63,225 bases of DNA from Enterococcus columbae DSM 7374 = ATCC 51263 (GCF_000406925.1 NZ_KE136348.1:561284-624508); one strand, 5' to 3'; positions 19,824 through 28,551 are shown, counted from the stretch's first letter. A program made the numbers and translations. Notes: generated by a model from the letters alone, not told the origin.

Positions 19824-20390
19824 TTAAAAAAGGCTAGATTTTTTCTGTTCAATCATTTGAATTGCTTCATCTACCGTAATTTTATCTAGTAGAGTAAAGA
19901 AAATCGGAATAGAGACTTCATTTAAATACTCTGGAATAACTGCAGTAAAATAATCTAAAGTCGCAAGTGGAGCCATTTCAAAAACATCATAATCAATTAA
20001 GGCCTCACAGCATAAATCATAAGTTTCATCTTCTGTAAGGATAAAGCGCGGAGTATAAAAATAACTTTTTGGATAAATCGATTCCTGTCTACCATCATTG
20101 ATAGGTAGCCATATCGTTGCATTTAAATAATTCAATAAACGGTAGATACGTGATAAATCGTCCTTTTTATTTTTTAACCAATTACTCGCGAATTGAGTAT
20201 AATAGACGCGTACTTCAACACACTTTGAATAAAAACAAAAACTAGCCTCTAGTCGATTGGCCGGACAATTCTCAAACCCTTGTAAATTTACAACCAAACA
20301 TCTATTCTCATGATTGAGATAATCAAAAAACACTATTTGTCGTTCTTGTAAATACTTTTGGATGGTCATTCGTGCCGACAATTGATTCAT
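19824..20390 (-). CDS. Uncharacterised cytoplasmic protein
   Basis: A 188-residue protein with no signal peptide or membrane segment. I chose ATG 20388-20390 (MNQLSARMTIQKYL) because GGAGGT lies 5 nt upstream; the frame extends 26 codons further without RBS. Alternating beta-strand pattern in the middle (SFCFYSKCVEVRVYY) followed by helical segments gives a faint resemblance to the YbjN/type III chaperone-like fold, but I do not claim it. It lies in the minus-strand group of uncharacterised genes at 19.8-24.0 kb. Function unknown. Confidence 0.6.
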   Translation of the reverse strand: MNQLSARMTIQKYLQERQIVFFDYLNHENRCLVVNLQGFENCPANRLEASFCFYSKCVEVRVYYTQFASNWLKNKKDDLSRIYRLLNYLNATIWLPINDGRQESIYPKSYFYTPRFILTEDETYDLCCEALIDYDVFEMAPLATLDYFTAVIPEYLNEVSIPIFFTLLDKITVDEAIQMIEQKKSSLF

Positions 20391-20462
20391 AAATACCTCC
20401 ACCTCTCCGTATGATATTTTTAATCTCTTACATAAGCTATTATCTATCAATACAAAGATTTT

Positions 20463-20490
20463 GACCATTCCTGCATCAAGCGGAATGGTC
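20463..20490. terminator. Hairpin between two uncharacterised genes
   Basis: Perfect 9-bp stem GACCATTCC (20463-20471)/GGAATGGTC (20482-20490), 53 nt after the stop of the coiled-coil protein gene. No U-tract follows on either strand, so termination is uncertain. Confidence 0.35.
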
Positions 20491-20542
20491 TGAGTCTCTT
20501 TCTATGCTAATAAAAGCAGTTAATGGTTATATTGCCTAATGC

Positions 20543-21670
20543 TTATGAAATACGCTCATAAACCACACTTGGACCTCCCATTCCCGAAGCGCGCACAGCA
20601 ATATGCTCAGTATTTGAGTGAATAGACTCCGGTAACGGCTCATCTGGTCTATTTTTTTCAATTTCCACTTCTTTAGGATGAAATGATAGGCTCCAAGCAG
20701 TTCCACCATCTGTACTATCGATTACTAAAACTCCTTCGCGCACAGAAAAAGTAGTCGGCAAATTAGTACTTTGGCTAGTAGTAAGGCCGTTAGAATTTAG
20801 TGCGAATTCCCCAAACATCGTATCGAATTTGCCAGAGATTTGCGTTTGACTAATATCTAAATAATTCGGTGTATCAATTACTTGCCATACGTAGCCTTGA
20901 CCATTATGATAATTTATTGCGGCTACAATTGCTTGCCATTTACCTTGAATACTTTGAAAATTACAATTCTTTATTTCTTCAAAATTCATTTTAGCAGCTT
21001 GTGCTTTTTGTGCTTCGATACGTTGACGTTCTTGATTTTTACGTTCTTCTTCGGCTTTTCTCTTGGCTAGTTCTGCCTTTTGCTGTTCTGCAGCCTGTAT
21101 CTCTGCTATTTTTTTATTATAAAGGTGAATAGTATTTTGAATCTCTTCAACATATTGCGTATACTCACTCTTTGGATGATTTGCTGTGGATTTTTGCTTT
21201 TGGTTTTCCGTATTTTTAACTGGTTGCTTTGCTGATGTTGTCTGATACACGACGTCTTTTTGCGCTTTTACTGTTGTTAACAATTGATTCAGGTGATTTA
21301 TTTTCGTCTTTAAAACCTCTTGATTGACTTCTTTACTTATATCAGAGGTATTATCTTTTAAAACTTGATCATTTTTTGCTTTAAAATCGCTCACCAACTG
21401 AGCAATCGCTTGTTTGTAAGCTTTTATGACACGCTTATCTTTTTCTTTCTTCATTGTATAGTTTACAAGGTCTTTTTGTAGCTGCTTTAAATCTGCTAAT
21501 TTCTTTGCGCTAGCTTTTTCGGCGCTAGCTTGTTTGTACTTATTTTGAATGGTAGTTACTTGTTTGCTTATTGCTTTTTCATATTGACTATGTTGATAGT
21601 ATTGATACGCGCCAATTCCACCTAGCACAAGGACTACTAAAATAATTCCCATAATATATTGCTTTTTCAT
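20543..21670 (-). CDS. Membrane-anchored coiled-coil protein with C-terminal DUF6287-like domain
   Basis: 375 residues. A single membrane helix (about 6-23, GIILVVLVLGGIGAY) is followed by a Lys/Gln-rich helical region to about residue 220 that is likely a coiled coil, then MNFEEIKNCNFQSIQGKWQ, which looks like the start of the small beta-rich DUF6287 domain of Firmicutes surface proteins. The helix is probably an uncleaved anchor with the remainder outside the cell; no lipobox Cys follows it. The N-terminal 150 residues resemble the protein encoded at 21887-22930 (shared pattern LKxLQKDLxxY, then xxVIxxYK), so the two are tandem paralogues with different C-terminal ends. Function unknown. 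Confidence 0.75.
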   Translation of the reverse strand: MKKQYIMGIILVVLVLGGIGAYQYYQHSQYEKAISKQVTTIQNKYKQASAEKASAKKLADLKQLQKDLVNYTMKKEKDKRVIKAYKQAIAQLVSDFKAKNDQVLKDNTSDISKEVNQEVLKTKINHLNQLLTTVKAQKDVVYQTTSAKQPVKNTENQKQKSTANHPKSEYTQYVEEIQNTIHLYNKKIAEIQAAEQQKAELAKRKAEEERKNQERQRIEAQKAQAAKMNFEEIKNCNFQSIQGKWQAIVAAINYHNGQGYVWQVIDTPNYLDISQTQISGKFDTMFGEFALNSNGLTTSQSTNLPTTFSVREGVLVIDSTDGGTAWSLSFHPKEVEIEKNRPDEPLPESIHSNTEHIAVRASGMGGPSVVYERIS

Positions 21671-21699
21671 CTTGATTACTAACCTATCTTTCCATTAAA

Positions 21700-21741
21700 A
21701 ATAAGATAAAAGCAAGATTACATTCATCGCCTCTTGCTTTT
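21700..21741 (-). terminator. Terminator of the Gly/Ser-rich surface protein gene
   Basis: Perfect 10-bp stem AAAAGCAAGA (21708-21717)/TCTTGCTTTT (21732-21741), followed on the minus strand by a T-rich run (TATCTTATTTTT). It separates the two paralogous genes. Confidence 0.7.
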
Positions 21742-21886
21742 ATTCTTTGTTTTAATATGTTGTCATTATTAATAAATTTCTGCTAAAATTCCTGCTAAAC
21801 ACCTATCGGAACTACTTTGTTTTTCTCTAAAAAAAAGAAAGGTAGTAAATAATAAAGGGAAAATTAAAAATATTTTCAATTCTTTC

Positions 21887-22930
21887 TTAATTTCCAAATG
21901 AAATTCCTCCTCCTAAATCATTTCCATAACCATCCCAAGCATGTAAACCATTTTCATCTTCAGTTGTATAGCTAGCATGAGCAGCGTCTGGGTTTTCATT
22001 TTGAACCCGATGGACTGTCCAACCTTCTGGTGGGTGCACTTCGCTGTTTGTAGTACTTCCTGAACTACTTGTTCCACCACTTGTGCCGCCACTGTAGTTG
22101 CCTGAACTTGATCCACCACTATAGCTACCACCAGCATAGCCAGCCGAACTTGATCCACTGTTGTTTGAACCACTTCCGCTTTGGTTGTAATTTTGTACTA
22201 CATTACCACCTGCATCTACAGCTTGTCCTTGAGCATTATAGCCAACAGCTGCATCATTTCCTGTTTCAGCTTTTGCTTTAGCTGCTGCTTCAGCCTTAGC
22301 TTTTGCTTCTGCATCGGCCTTCTCTTTTGCTTCAATAGCTTTAATGCGATCTTGGTATAATTTTTGCATCGTTGCAATTTTATCTTGAATAGTCTTAGCT
22401 TCTTTCGTGCTATAAACTACATTAATTTCAGATTTAACTGTATTGTTGATAGTATCTAGTTGTTTAGAACTATCTTGTAATTTAGCTTTATCATTATTTT
22501 TATCCAAAGATTCTTTAGTCGTTGTCAATTTATCCACTGCAACTTGATTAATATCTTTGAAATATTTCTGTAAAGCTTTGATTTCTTCTTTGTATTTGTT
22601 AATTACTGGTTTGTAGGCTTCTTTGCCATTTTTATAAGCTTTTAAATCCTTTTGTAACTTTTTCAACTCGTTTAGTTTGGCTTGGTTAACTATGCTCGCC
22701 TCATTATCGGCATTTTGATTAGCTGCCACCTTGATAACAGCTGCCTGCTTAACTTCATGGTCAATTTTTTCAATTGCAGCGTTGACATTGGCTTCATAGC
22801 GATCATGTTCAATTTTTTGGTTATAAGCATAACCACCTACACCTAATAAACCTACTACCCCTACAGCAACTAGCGTTAATTTCACTTTCTTATCCATTTT
22901 TTGTATTTGTATTTGGCTGTTTTGAACCAA
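21887..22930 (-). CDS. Membrane-anchored coiled-coil protein with Gly/Ser-rich tail
   Basis: 347 residues. A membrane helix (LTLVAVGVVGLLGVGGYAY) leads into a Lys/Ala-rich helical region (to about 220, ending in an EAKAKAEAAAKAKAE heptad-like stretch), then a Gly/Ser/Asn low-complexity segment and a short C-terminal module (HPPEGWTVHRVQ, ENGLHAWDGYGNDLGGG). The likely start is a TTG at 22930 because AGGAG lies 7 nt before it; the ATG 33 nt downstream has no RBS. It is paralogous over the N-terminal half to the protein at 20543-21670. It is probably cell-surface exposed. Function unknown. Confidence 0.72.
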   Translation of the reverse strand: MVQNSQIQIQKMDKKVKLTLVAVGVVGLLGVGGYAYNQKIEHDRYEANVNAAIEKIDHEVKQAAVIKVAANQNADNEASIVNQAKLNELKKLQKDLKAYKNGKEAYKPVINKYKEEIKALQKYFKDINQVAVDKLTTTKESLDKNNDKAKLQDSSKQLDTINNTVKSEINVVYSTKEAKTIQDKIATMQKLYQDRIKAIEAKEKADAEAKAKAEAAAKAKAETGNDAAVGYNAQGQAVDAGGNVVQNYNQSGSGSNNSGSSSAGYAGGSYSGGSSSGNYSGGTSGGTSSSGSTTNSEVHPPEGWTVHRVQNENPDAAHASYTTEDENGLHAWDGYGNDLGGGISFGN

Positions 22931-23221
22931 ATACGACTCCTCTCCTCAACAAAATTGATAACAATAAAGATGGTGAAAAAATACACTTTTATTAATAAAC
23001 ATATTCTAAAAGCAACATTTTCTCACCAAATCAATATATTTTTGGATATAATAGATAAATATTAGTTATTTTAAAAACGAAAAACAACAAACTTATCGAT
23101 TATTCTTCTTATTAATACTACAATTAATGACATAAATCAAGCCAGAATTATAAGTCGTATCAAAAACTCATTAATTGGCTTATCCCTATAGACAGAAGAG
23201 CCCTTTTAATTTTCACATCAC

Positions 23222-24001
23222 TTATCTTTTATTCACTTTCAAATTTATATATTTTTCTATCGCTAATTTTACATGTTCATAATAATTAGCTGACCATTCC
23301 CAGCTTGTTTCGATATGATAATCGGTTAAAATAGCCTCATGACCTTTTTCCAAATCAAATACTTCATTTCGCTCATCGACAAAACTCCCTCTAATCCCTA
23401 GCCAATCCACCAACTCTGCAAAATTAGTAAAAGATTGTAAAAATGCAGCTGTTTTTGCTAATTGAAATGCCTTGTTCAACCTGCAGTTAGCAGGATTTTT
23501 TCCATTTTCATAATAAACTTTCAAATCTAATAAAGTCGAATCAATCCGATCACCAAATACAAAAGCTCTAGACATGTTAATGCCATTTTTTTCTCTGGGA
23601 AAATAAATCAATGGTTGTTTGCGATAGCTGGCATAGACTTTAATCATTTGTTCATTAAAACCATATTGGGTATAGATTCTTTTAAACGATAATAAAGCAT
23701 CAGCTGTACAAATCACATTCGCACGCTTTCTTGTCGCATAACCATCTGGATCTATATAGATAACATACGCTAGCTTCCACAGCATTTCATCGGTTGCTTT
23801 AGGTAACCCTATTAAAGCCAAAATATCCTGAAATATTTGTAGATTCCATGTATACACTTCTTCATACGAACTAAAATGAGTACTAGTAGCCTGCTTTGCT
23901 AACGGTATTTTATAGTAATCTCTTAAAATTTTATCGCCAACATAGCTCCCTTGATACTTTTTAAAAAATTCCGTTTGCTGCAACTCAGCTAAATCGATCA
24001 T
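23222..24001 (-). CDS. Uncharacterised cytoplasmic protein (DUF6994-like)
   Basis: 259 residues, no signal or membrane segment. Aromatic- and charge-rich, with distinctive stretches such as YVIYIDPDGYATRKRANVIC and FVFGDRIDSTLLDLKVYY. From memory it resembles the uncharacterised DUF6994 family found in Firmicutes, but I cannot confirm this. It precedes the two surface-protein genes on the same strand, separated by 291 nt, so a shared role is not established. The 22931-23221 interval is AT-rich with no feature that I can support. Confidence 0.55.
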   Translation of the reverse strand: MIDLAELQQTEFFKKYQGSYVGDKILRDYYKIPLAKQATSTHFSSYEEVYTWNLQIFQDILALIGLPKATDEMLWKLAYVIYIDPDGYATRKRANVICTADALLSFKRIYTQYGFNEQMIKVYASYRKQPLIYFPREKNGINMSRAFVFGDRIDSTLLDLKVYYENGKNPANCRLNKAFQLAKTAAFLQSFTNFAELVDWLGIRGSFVDERNEVFDLEKGHEAILTDYHIETSWEWSANYYEHVKLAIEKYINLKVNKR

Positions 24002-24168
24002 AACTATCCCCTCTCTATCATTTCAATAAACACGTTTGAATATCTTGACAACAAGTAACCCTCACCTACTTCTGCCTTCACTTAAGTATTAACCATTCAT
24101 TTCTTGATGACAATTGCTAAATATATTGATTGAAAATTTAAGCGAGTAAGTTTTTCTATTGTTTTTTC

Positions 24169-24243
24169 GTTAACTAGGTATTGATTTTTGGTTAACGTAA
24201 TTATATACTTACATCAAGTTAACGAAAAATAATACAGGTTAAC
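24169..24243 (+). promoter_or_regulatory. bioY promoter with BirA-type operator
   Basis: -35 TTGATT (24181-24186), 17-nt spacer, -10 TATACT (24204-24209). Four GTTAAC half-sites lie at 24169, 24191, 24218 and 24238. The first pair is separated by 16 nt, the spacing expected for the Firmicutes BirA operator (GTTAACC-N14-GGTTAAC), and its right half lies in the promoter spacer. The second pair is 14 nt apart and lies downstream of the -10. Repression by biotinyl-AMP-bound BirA is inferred. Confidence 0.75.
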
Positions 24244-24260
24244 AAAAGGAGCTTTTATTG

Positions 24261-24812
24261 ATGAAATCATTTCAATTACAACAACAATTAATCGCTGCGA
24301 TTTTTGCAGCTATCATTGCCGTAGTGGCACAAATTACTATTCCACTACCGATTGTCCCCTTAACCTTACAAACCTTTATTGTAGGCTTGACTGCTACAAT
24401 TTTAGGTCGGAAGGTTGGTACTTGGGCGATTGTCATTTATTTAGTTTTAGGAGCCATTGGTTTACCCGTTTATGCTGGAGGTTCTGCTGGAATAGGCGCT
24501 TTATTTGGACCAACTGGGGGCTATTTATGGGGCTTTATTGTTTGCGGATTAACCATTGGCAGCCTAATCCAGCTCAAACCCAACCATCTGCCTTGGGCCA
24601 TTTTAGCAAATATGCTAGGCTTTGTCTTAACTTTAATCATTGGTAGCATTTGGTTAAAATTCGCTACTGGTATGCCAATTAGTCAAGCTTTGATGGTCGG
24701 TGGCGTTAATTTTCTTCTACCTGATCTGATTAAAGCAACTTGCGCTGGTATTTTAGGCGTGATTATTAGTCAACGTTTACCAAAAAAATTCCTGCAACTT
24801 GTGCAAAACTAA
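24261..24812 (+). CDS. bioY: Biotin transporter substrate-binding subunit BioY
   Basis: The S component of an ECF-type biotin importer. The 183-residue membrane protein shows the family segments QITIPLPIVPLTLQTFIVGL near the N-terminus (here the ITIPLPIVPLTLQTF core), GAIGLPVYAGGSAGIGALFGPTGGYLWGF, cut to GLPVYAGG and GPTGGYLWGF, and about six helices. ATG 24261 is preferred to the TTG one codon before; AAGGAG is 9 nt upstream. No ecfA or ecfT lies nearby, so it probably shares a general ECF module encoded elsewhere. The GTTAAC sites upstream fit biotin-dependent control. Confidence 0.95.
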   Translation: MKSFQLQQQLIAAIFAAIIAVVAQITIPLPIVPLTLQTFIVGLTATILGRKVGTWAIVIYLVLGAIGLPVYAGGSAGIGALFGPTGGYLWGFIVCGLTIGSLIQLKPNHLPWAILANMLGFVLTLIIGSIWLKFATGMPISQALMVGGVNFLLPDLIKATCAGILGVIISQRLPKKFLQLVQN

Positions 24813-24843
24813 ACGGATGAGCCATTTTATGCAAAACAAAAAC

Positions 24844-24890
24844 GTCGTCCTTTCCTTCTTACGCTAAAGAAGAAAAGGGCGACATTTTTT
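24844..24890. terminator. Bidirectional terminator between bioY and the Fe-S-type gene
   Basis: A long stem GTCGTCCTTTCCTTCTT (from 24845) with AAGAAGAAAAGGGCGAC, T6 on the plus side and a poly-T equivalent (AAAAAC) on the minus side. It serves two convergent genes and overlaps the last codons of the minus-strand gene. Confidence 0.85.
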
Positions 24891-25293
24891 AGCAACCAAT
24901 CGTTGAACTAGGCGCTTGGTTTTCATAATCTTTTGGATTAATTCGTTTTAATTCCAAATTATTCGCTAAAATCCCACTATCCGCCTTCAATTGTAAGCTG
25001 TGATAAACAGGCTCGACAATTAAACGAACTTCTTGATCTAAAAGCATTTCTGAGCGTGATTTCATATAGACAATCCCCAGCTCAGTGTCGTGCTGATGAT
25101 CATAAACAGCTAATTGTGCCTCCGGAAAGCTAGCTGGTACCAATAAGATACGAAAACTAGGATATAGCTGACAAGAAGCTTGACTATCTACAAAAGGCCC
25201 TGTCGCATCTTCATAATCTAAAATCAGATAGTCGCCAGGCTGCATTTTCTCTTGAATTTTTTCTTGTGCTTCTTTCGAAATACTTAAATGCAT
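24889..25293 (-). CDS. Iron-sulfur cluster biosynthesis family protein (HesB/YadR-like)
   Basis: 134 residues. The opening MHLSISKEAQEKIQEKM followed by a beta-rich core (DYLILDYEDATGPF, RLIVEPVYHSLQL) and the late Ile/Asn/Leu-rich segment matches the fold of the HesB/YqkB group of Firmicutes proteins. I see a Cys in QASCQLY and at the C-terminal TIGC, but not the classic C-x(n)-CGC triad of A-type carriers, so Fe-S delivery is not established. ATG 25291-25293 is chosen over TTG 6 nt upstream because AGGATG lies 7 nt before it. Confidence 0.6.
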   Translation of the reverse strand: MHLSISKEAQEKIQEKMQPGDYLILDYEDATGPFVDSQASCQLYPSFRILLVPASFPEAQLAVYDHQHDTELGIVYMKSRSEMLLDQEVRLIVEPVYHSLQLKADSGILANNLELKRINPKDYENQAPSSTIGC

Positions 25294-25446
25294 ACACAAT
25301 CATCCTTTCATCTAACCTTTGCTAAGTCTAGTATAGCAAAGGTACACTTTTTTTGCAGAGTAGAAGATTTACAGGGATTACTTTGGGTTAGCATTTTGGT
25401 GGTGGACAAAATTATGCTACAATGAAAGAAAAACTGGAGGATATTT

Positions 25447-25893
25447 ATGGCTGATGAATTGCAAAAACATCTAGACAATAGTCGTTATGGTACCCCACAA
25501 ATTAAACCAGAGGAACAGCATCGCTATTTAGGCACCTTTCGTGAGCGTTGCTATCTGAGTATGACGATGCAACAGATGCAAGATAGCACTTGGCAAGCGC
25601 AATTTGCCAAGCATTTACCAGACTATCCTGAGGCTGAAATCAGAATTAATGGGAACCTACCGGAAAGTCTGCAAGCAACCTATCTGCATATATGCGCACA
25701 AGCGCAGCGTAAATTTACAATCATTCAAACCAACGAAGCCCCAACTTTAGAAACAATCGGTTTGTTACTGGTTAGCACGCAAGCGGTCGATGAACCAATT
25801 ATTGATATTGCTCGAAAATGGTCTGAAAAGAATTCTAGTACACAAGAGCAACCACCAAAGCCTTCATTCTTACAAAAATGGTTTCATCTGTAA
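25447..25893 (+). CDS. yueI: YueI family protein
   Basis: A 148-residue protein of the YueI (DUF1694) family, of unknown function, common in Bacilli. Recognisable parts are the N-terminal LQKHLDNSRYGTPQIKPEEQ core (KPEEQHRYLGTFRERC), the middle INGNLPESLQATY and QTNEAPTLETIGLLLVS. Good RBS (TGGAGG) 7 nt before the ATG. A short, charged C-terminal tail (PSFLQKWFHL) ends it. It is followed by a copy of the long palindromic repeat. No function should be assigned from the sequence. Confidence 0.85.
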   Translation: MADELQKHLDNSRYGTPQIKPEEQHRYLGTFRERCYLSMTMQQMQDSTWQAQFAKHLPDYPEAEIRINGNLPESLQATYLHICAQAQRKFTIIQTNEAPTLETIGLLLVSTQAVDEPIIDIARKWSEKNSSTQEQPPKPSFLQKWFHL

Positions 25894-25908
25894 CCCACTC
25901 TCTTTTCT

Positions 25909-26096
25909 GCTAGCCGGGAAAACTTATCCGCTCGTAGCTGAACGACTTACAAAACATCCTTATCATAATCTGTGTTCAGCAAGTAACTACTCGGAAAATA
26001 AGCTAGCGTGGTGTAGAATATCTTTAAACATAATTGATATTCCACCACGCTAGTACTTATTTTCTCTTAGTTAACCAACTTGCTTCACATCTTTAA
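25909..26096. repeat. Palindromic intergenic repeat (EFAR-like family, copy 2)
   Basis: One full palindromic unit preceded by a half unit. The half unit (25915-25950) carries CTTATCCGCTCGTAGCTGAA; the link with ACAAAACATCCTTAT and TGTGTTCAGC follows. The full unit (25978-26085) folds from AGCAAGT to ACTTGCT, with arms AAAATAAG/CTTATTTT and inner stem CTAGCGTGGTG/CACCACGCTAG around a loop containing ATCTTTAAA. It ends in TTCACATCTTTAA directly against the next terminator. Frames across it are shadows. Confidence 0.82.
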
Positions 26097-26142
26097 TCCC
26101 CTTAGCACTTAGTTGTTTCGCTGAGTGTTAAGGGGATTTTTG
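26095..26142 (+). terminator. Terminator downstream of yueI and the repeat
   Basis: ATCCCCTTAGCACTTAG (from 26096) pairs with CTGAGTGTTAAGGGGAT, followed by T5 on the plus strand. On the minus strand, where gshAB would need it, the stem is followed by TAAAGATG instead of a U-tract, because the repeat starts there. Confidence 0.82.
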
Positions 26143-26151
26143 GCTCTATTA

Positions 26152-28404
26152 TTAAACTGTTAAGTCTGGAAATAATAACTGTAAAACAGATAAGGTCAAG
26201 CGGCGCCCTTTACCTTGATAAGGATAGGCATGCATGTGCATCGCTGGGTTAAAATTCGCTTCGATAATCGCATACGCATCTGGTGAGCTCGCAGCTTGCT
26301 GATAATCTGGAATGATTAAATCCATCCCACAGATTTCTGCTCCCAGCGCTTTAGCTGCTTGGACGGCGATTGTTTTATAGTCTTCACCAATTGCATCGGT
26401 CATATCGATGGAATCGCCACCGGTACTAATATTGGAATTTTCGCGCAAGTAAACCTTTTGCCCTTTCGCTAAGATATCATCAAATTGATAACCTTGTTCT
26501 TTTAGATTCAAGGCTTCGATTTCACCTAAGCGAATTTTTTCCAATGGATAGCGATGATGGCGTCCGCGTAATGGATCAGTATTTTTTTGTTCAACTAGTT
26601 CACGAATGGTATGAATGCCATCACCTATGACATTAGCCGGCACGCGTAACATAATTCCTTGAACTTCTTGATTAATGACAAAAAAGCGATATTCCGTTCC
26701 CTCAATAAAACGTTCTACCAATACATCTTGATCTTCTTTAAATGCAAAAAGTAACGCCTCTTTATAATCATCTTGACTAAAAGCTTCTTTGAAAATAGTA
26801 ATTCCTAAACCGTAATTGGTACTCTTTGGTTTAACCACGATTGCTTGTTGGCGATATTTTTCATAATCGGCTAAGGCTAGGTCGAAATCATGGTATTCGG
26901 CTCCGCTTGGCACGTTAAAGCCAGCCTTAGCTAGAATTTTTTTAGTTACCACCTTGTTTTCCATCATCAAAGGAACGACATAGCAATCTTTACTAGTCAT
27001 GTTCGCTTTTTTGACATATTCGGTCTTACCTTGATAGGTTAGTTGAATAAACTGATCCTGTTCATCTAAGACCTCAACTTGCACACCTTTTTGAATCGCA
27101 TCAAACATCAAAATTTGTGTCGATAACTCCATGCCACGATAGCCCGCTAGCTGATAGGGATGCGCCCAAGCTTTTTTGTGATAAGCTAAGCCTGCTTCCA
27201 CCGCCCAATCTGCTTGATTGCGACCATTTAAGGCAGTGAGTAAACGGCCCGCTAAGGTTAGCTCAGGATGGGCAACCATGCTTTCCCAATTGGCTACATA
27301 TTCTGGATCAATTGGTAACTGATAATCAGAAATAAAGGCCTTAAATGCAGTCATAAAGCTTTGTAGCTCGTTTTGCAAGCTAGATACAGCAAAAGGATGC
27401 TCTATTGCTACCGTATGATTAGTTATTTCTCCCATGCGAATATAGTCTTCTACTGCTTCAACTTTTTCTTTCGTGCATAAAAATAATAAGAAAGCCTGCA
27501 AGAAAGTTAACTGTTCAGCGTTGATGCCATTTTCTTCAAAAGGATTTAAATCCACATTTCTTAACTCAATATATTGAATGCTTGCTGAATCAGGCACTTG
27601 GCGATTGTGGCGTAGGCGGACGGCAGAATAAAATTCTTTTTCCGCAATCAATTTTCCTTGTGCTACTAGATCAGCCAAGCTTTGACGATAGCAAGCAAAG
27701 CTACGATAAGAAACCTTTAATTCCTCTTTATTCTTGTAACCATAATTTGAATTACGCAAGCTTCGTACAGGTTGCGTCGGTGCATCTTCGGTAAAGTAAT
27801 TATCTAAAGCATAAGGAGCAGCACCATAAAAATATGTATAGATATAACGATAATGTAAGTATTGTTGGGCGACATGTAGATAGGTTGCTGTTTTAAACTC
27901 CTCAAAATCCGTCCATTCATCTTGTTCAGCAAAAAGCGCTCGGAACAACTCCTCGGCAAATTCAAAATTGACATGAATGCCACTAACCATCTGTTTGCGT
28001 TTACCATATACTTTAGCTAAATATTCACGATAAGCAACCTCTTGGTCAGTTAACTTAGCGATAATAATCTCGTCTTCCGATTCTGGCAAAGCTGGGGGCA
28101 TACTTAACGGCCAAAGCATCTCTTCTTTAGGCATCGAGCGATAGATGACGTCATGTAGCATGGCTAACTGGCGCAACACCTCAGGAATACTTGCGCGCAC
28201 CGGCGTAATTAATTCGACCTGCGTTTCAGCAAAATCGGTTTGAATATTAGGATGGAAGTCACGACTGCCTAATGTAGCTGGATGATTTGTCTTGGCTAAA
28301 TTACCTTTTAAATCTACTCGTTGACTTTCCTTTTCTAAGCCAAAGCGTGCACTCATTAAATAAGGACGCACACTTGGTTGATGAAATAATTGATTAAAGT
28401 CCAT
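26152..28404 (-). CDS. gshAB: Bifunctional glutathione synthetase GshAB (GshF)
   Basis: Makes glutathione in two steps: an N-terminal gamma-glutamylcysteine ligase and a C-terminal ATP-grasp domain adding glycine. The 750-residue length is normal for the fused Gram-positive enzyme. N-terminal family blocks: RFGLEKESQRVD, TDFAETQVELITP and YIELRNVDLNPF. ATP-grasp blocks: VVKPKSTNYGLGITIF, VERFIEGTEYRFFVI, NISTGGDSIDMTD and IEANFNPAMHMHAYP near the end. It is a single-gene unit between the repeat/terminator and the opuA terminator. Glutathione likely supports oxidative and osmotic stress resistance; the neighbouring osmolyte transporter fits, though this is only adjacency. Confidence 0.96.
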   Translation of the reverse strand: MDFNQLFHQPSVRPYLMSARFGLEKESQRVDLKGNLAKTNHPATLGSRDFHPNIQTDFAETQVELITPVRASIPEVLRQLAMLHDVIYRSMPKEEMLWPLSMPPALPESEDEIIIAKLTDQEVAYREYLAKVYGKRKQMVSGIHVNFEFAEELFRALFAEQDEWTDFEEFKTATYLHVAQQYLHYRYIYTYFYGAAPYALDNYFTEDAPTQPVRSLRNSNYGYKNKEELKVSYRSFACYRQSLADLVAQGKLIAEKEFYSAVRLRHNRQVPDSASIQYIELRNVDLNPFEENGINAEQLTFLQAFLLFLCTKEKVEAVEDYIRMGEITNHTVAIEHPFAVSSLQNELQSFMTAFKAFISDYQLPIDPEYVANWESMVAHPELTLAGRLLTALNGRNQADWAVEAGLAYHKKAWAHPYQLAGYRGMELSTQILMFDAIQKGVQVEVLDEQDQFIQLTYQGKTEYVKKANMTSKDCYVVPLMMENKVVTKKILAKAGFNVPSGAEYHDFDLALADYEKYRQQAIVVKPKSTNYGLGITIFKEAFSQDDYKEALLFAFKEDQDVLVERFIEGTEYRFFVINQEVQGIMLRVPANVIGDGIHTIRELVEQKNTDPLRGRHHRYPLEKIRLGEIEALNLKEQGYQFDDILAKGQKVYLRENSNISTGGDSIDMTDAIGEDYKTIAVQAAKALGAEICGMDLIIPDYQQAASSPDAYAIIEANFNPAMHMHAYPYQGKGRRLTLSVLQLLFPDLTV

Positions 28405-28551
28405 TTATTTATCCTCACTCATTGTTTACTACAGCTATTATAACAAAGTCTGAAAAAATTAGACAAAATACTGCCTTAAAAAGACTATATCCAGTAGATT
28501 TTTTTCTAGACTGAAATGGTTTATTCAAGCTCTATCCATTTACAAAGCGAC

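Noticed and set aside
19543-24001. The group of uncharacterised genes as a prophage or secretion island
   Set aside because: No integrase, structural phage gene, toxin domain or secretion ATPase is visible. The PPP phosphatase alone does not indicate a phage.
24889-25293. Classical A-type Fe-S scaffold (IscA/SufA)
   Set aside because: The C-x(n)-CGC cysteine pattern is missing, so only a loose family assignment is given.
25790-26053. 87-codon open frame overlapping yueI and the repeat
   Set aside because: It overlaps a real gene in another frame and continues into the repeat; a shadow.
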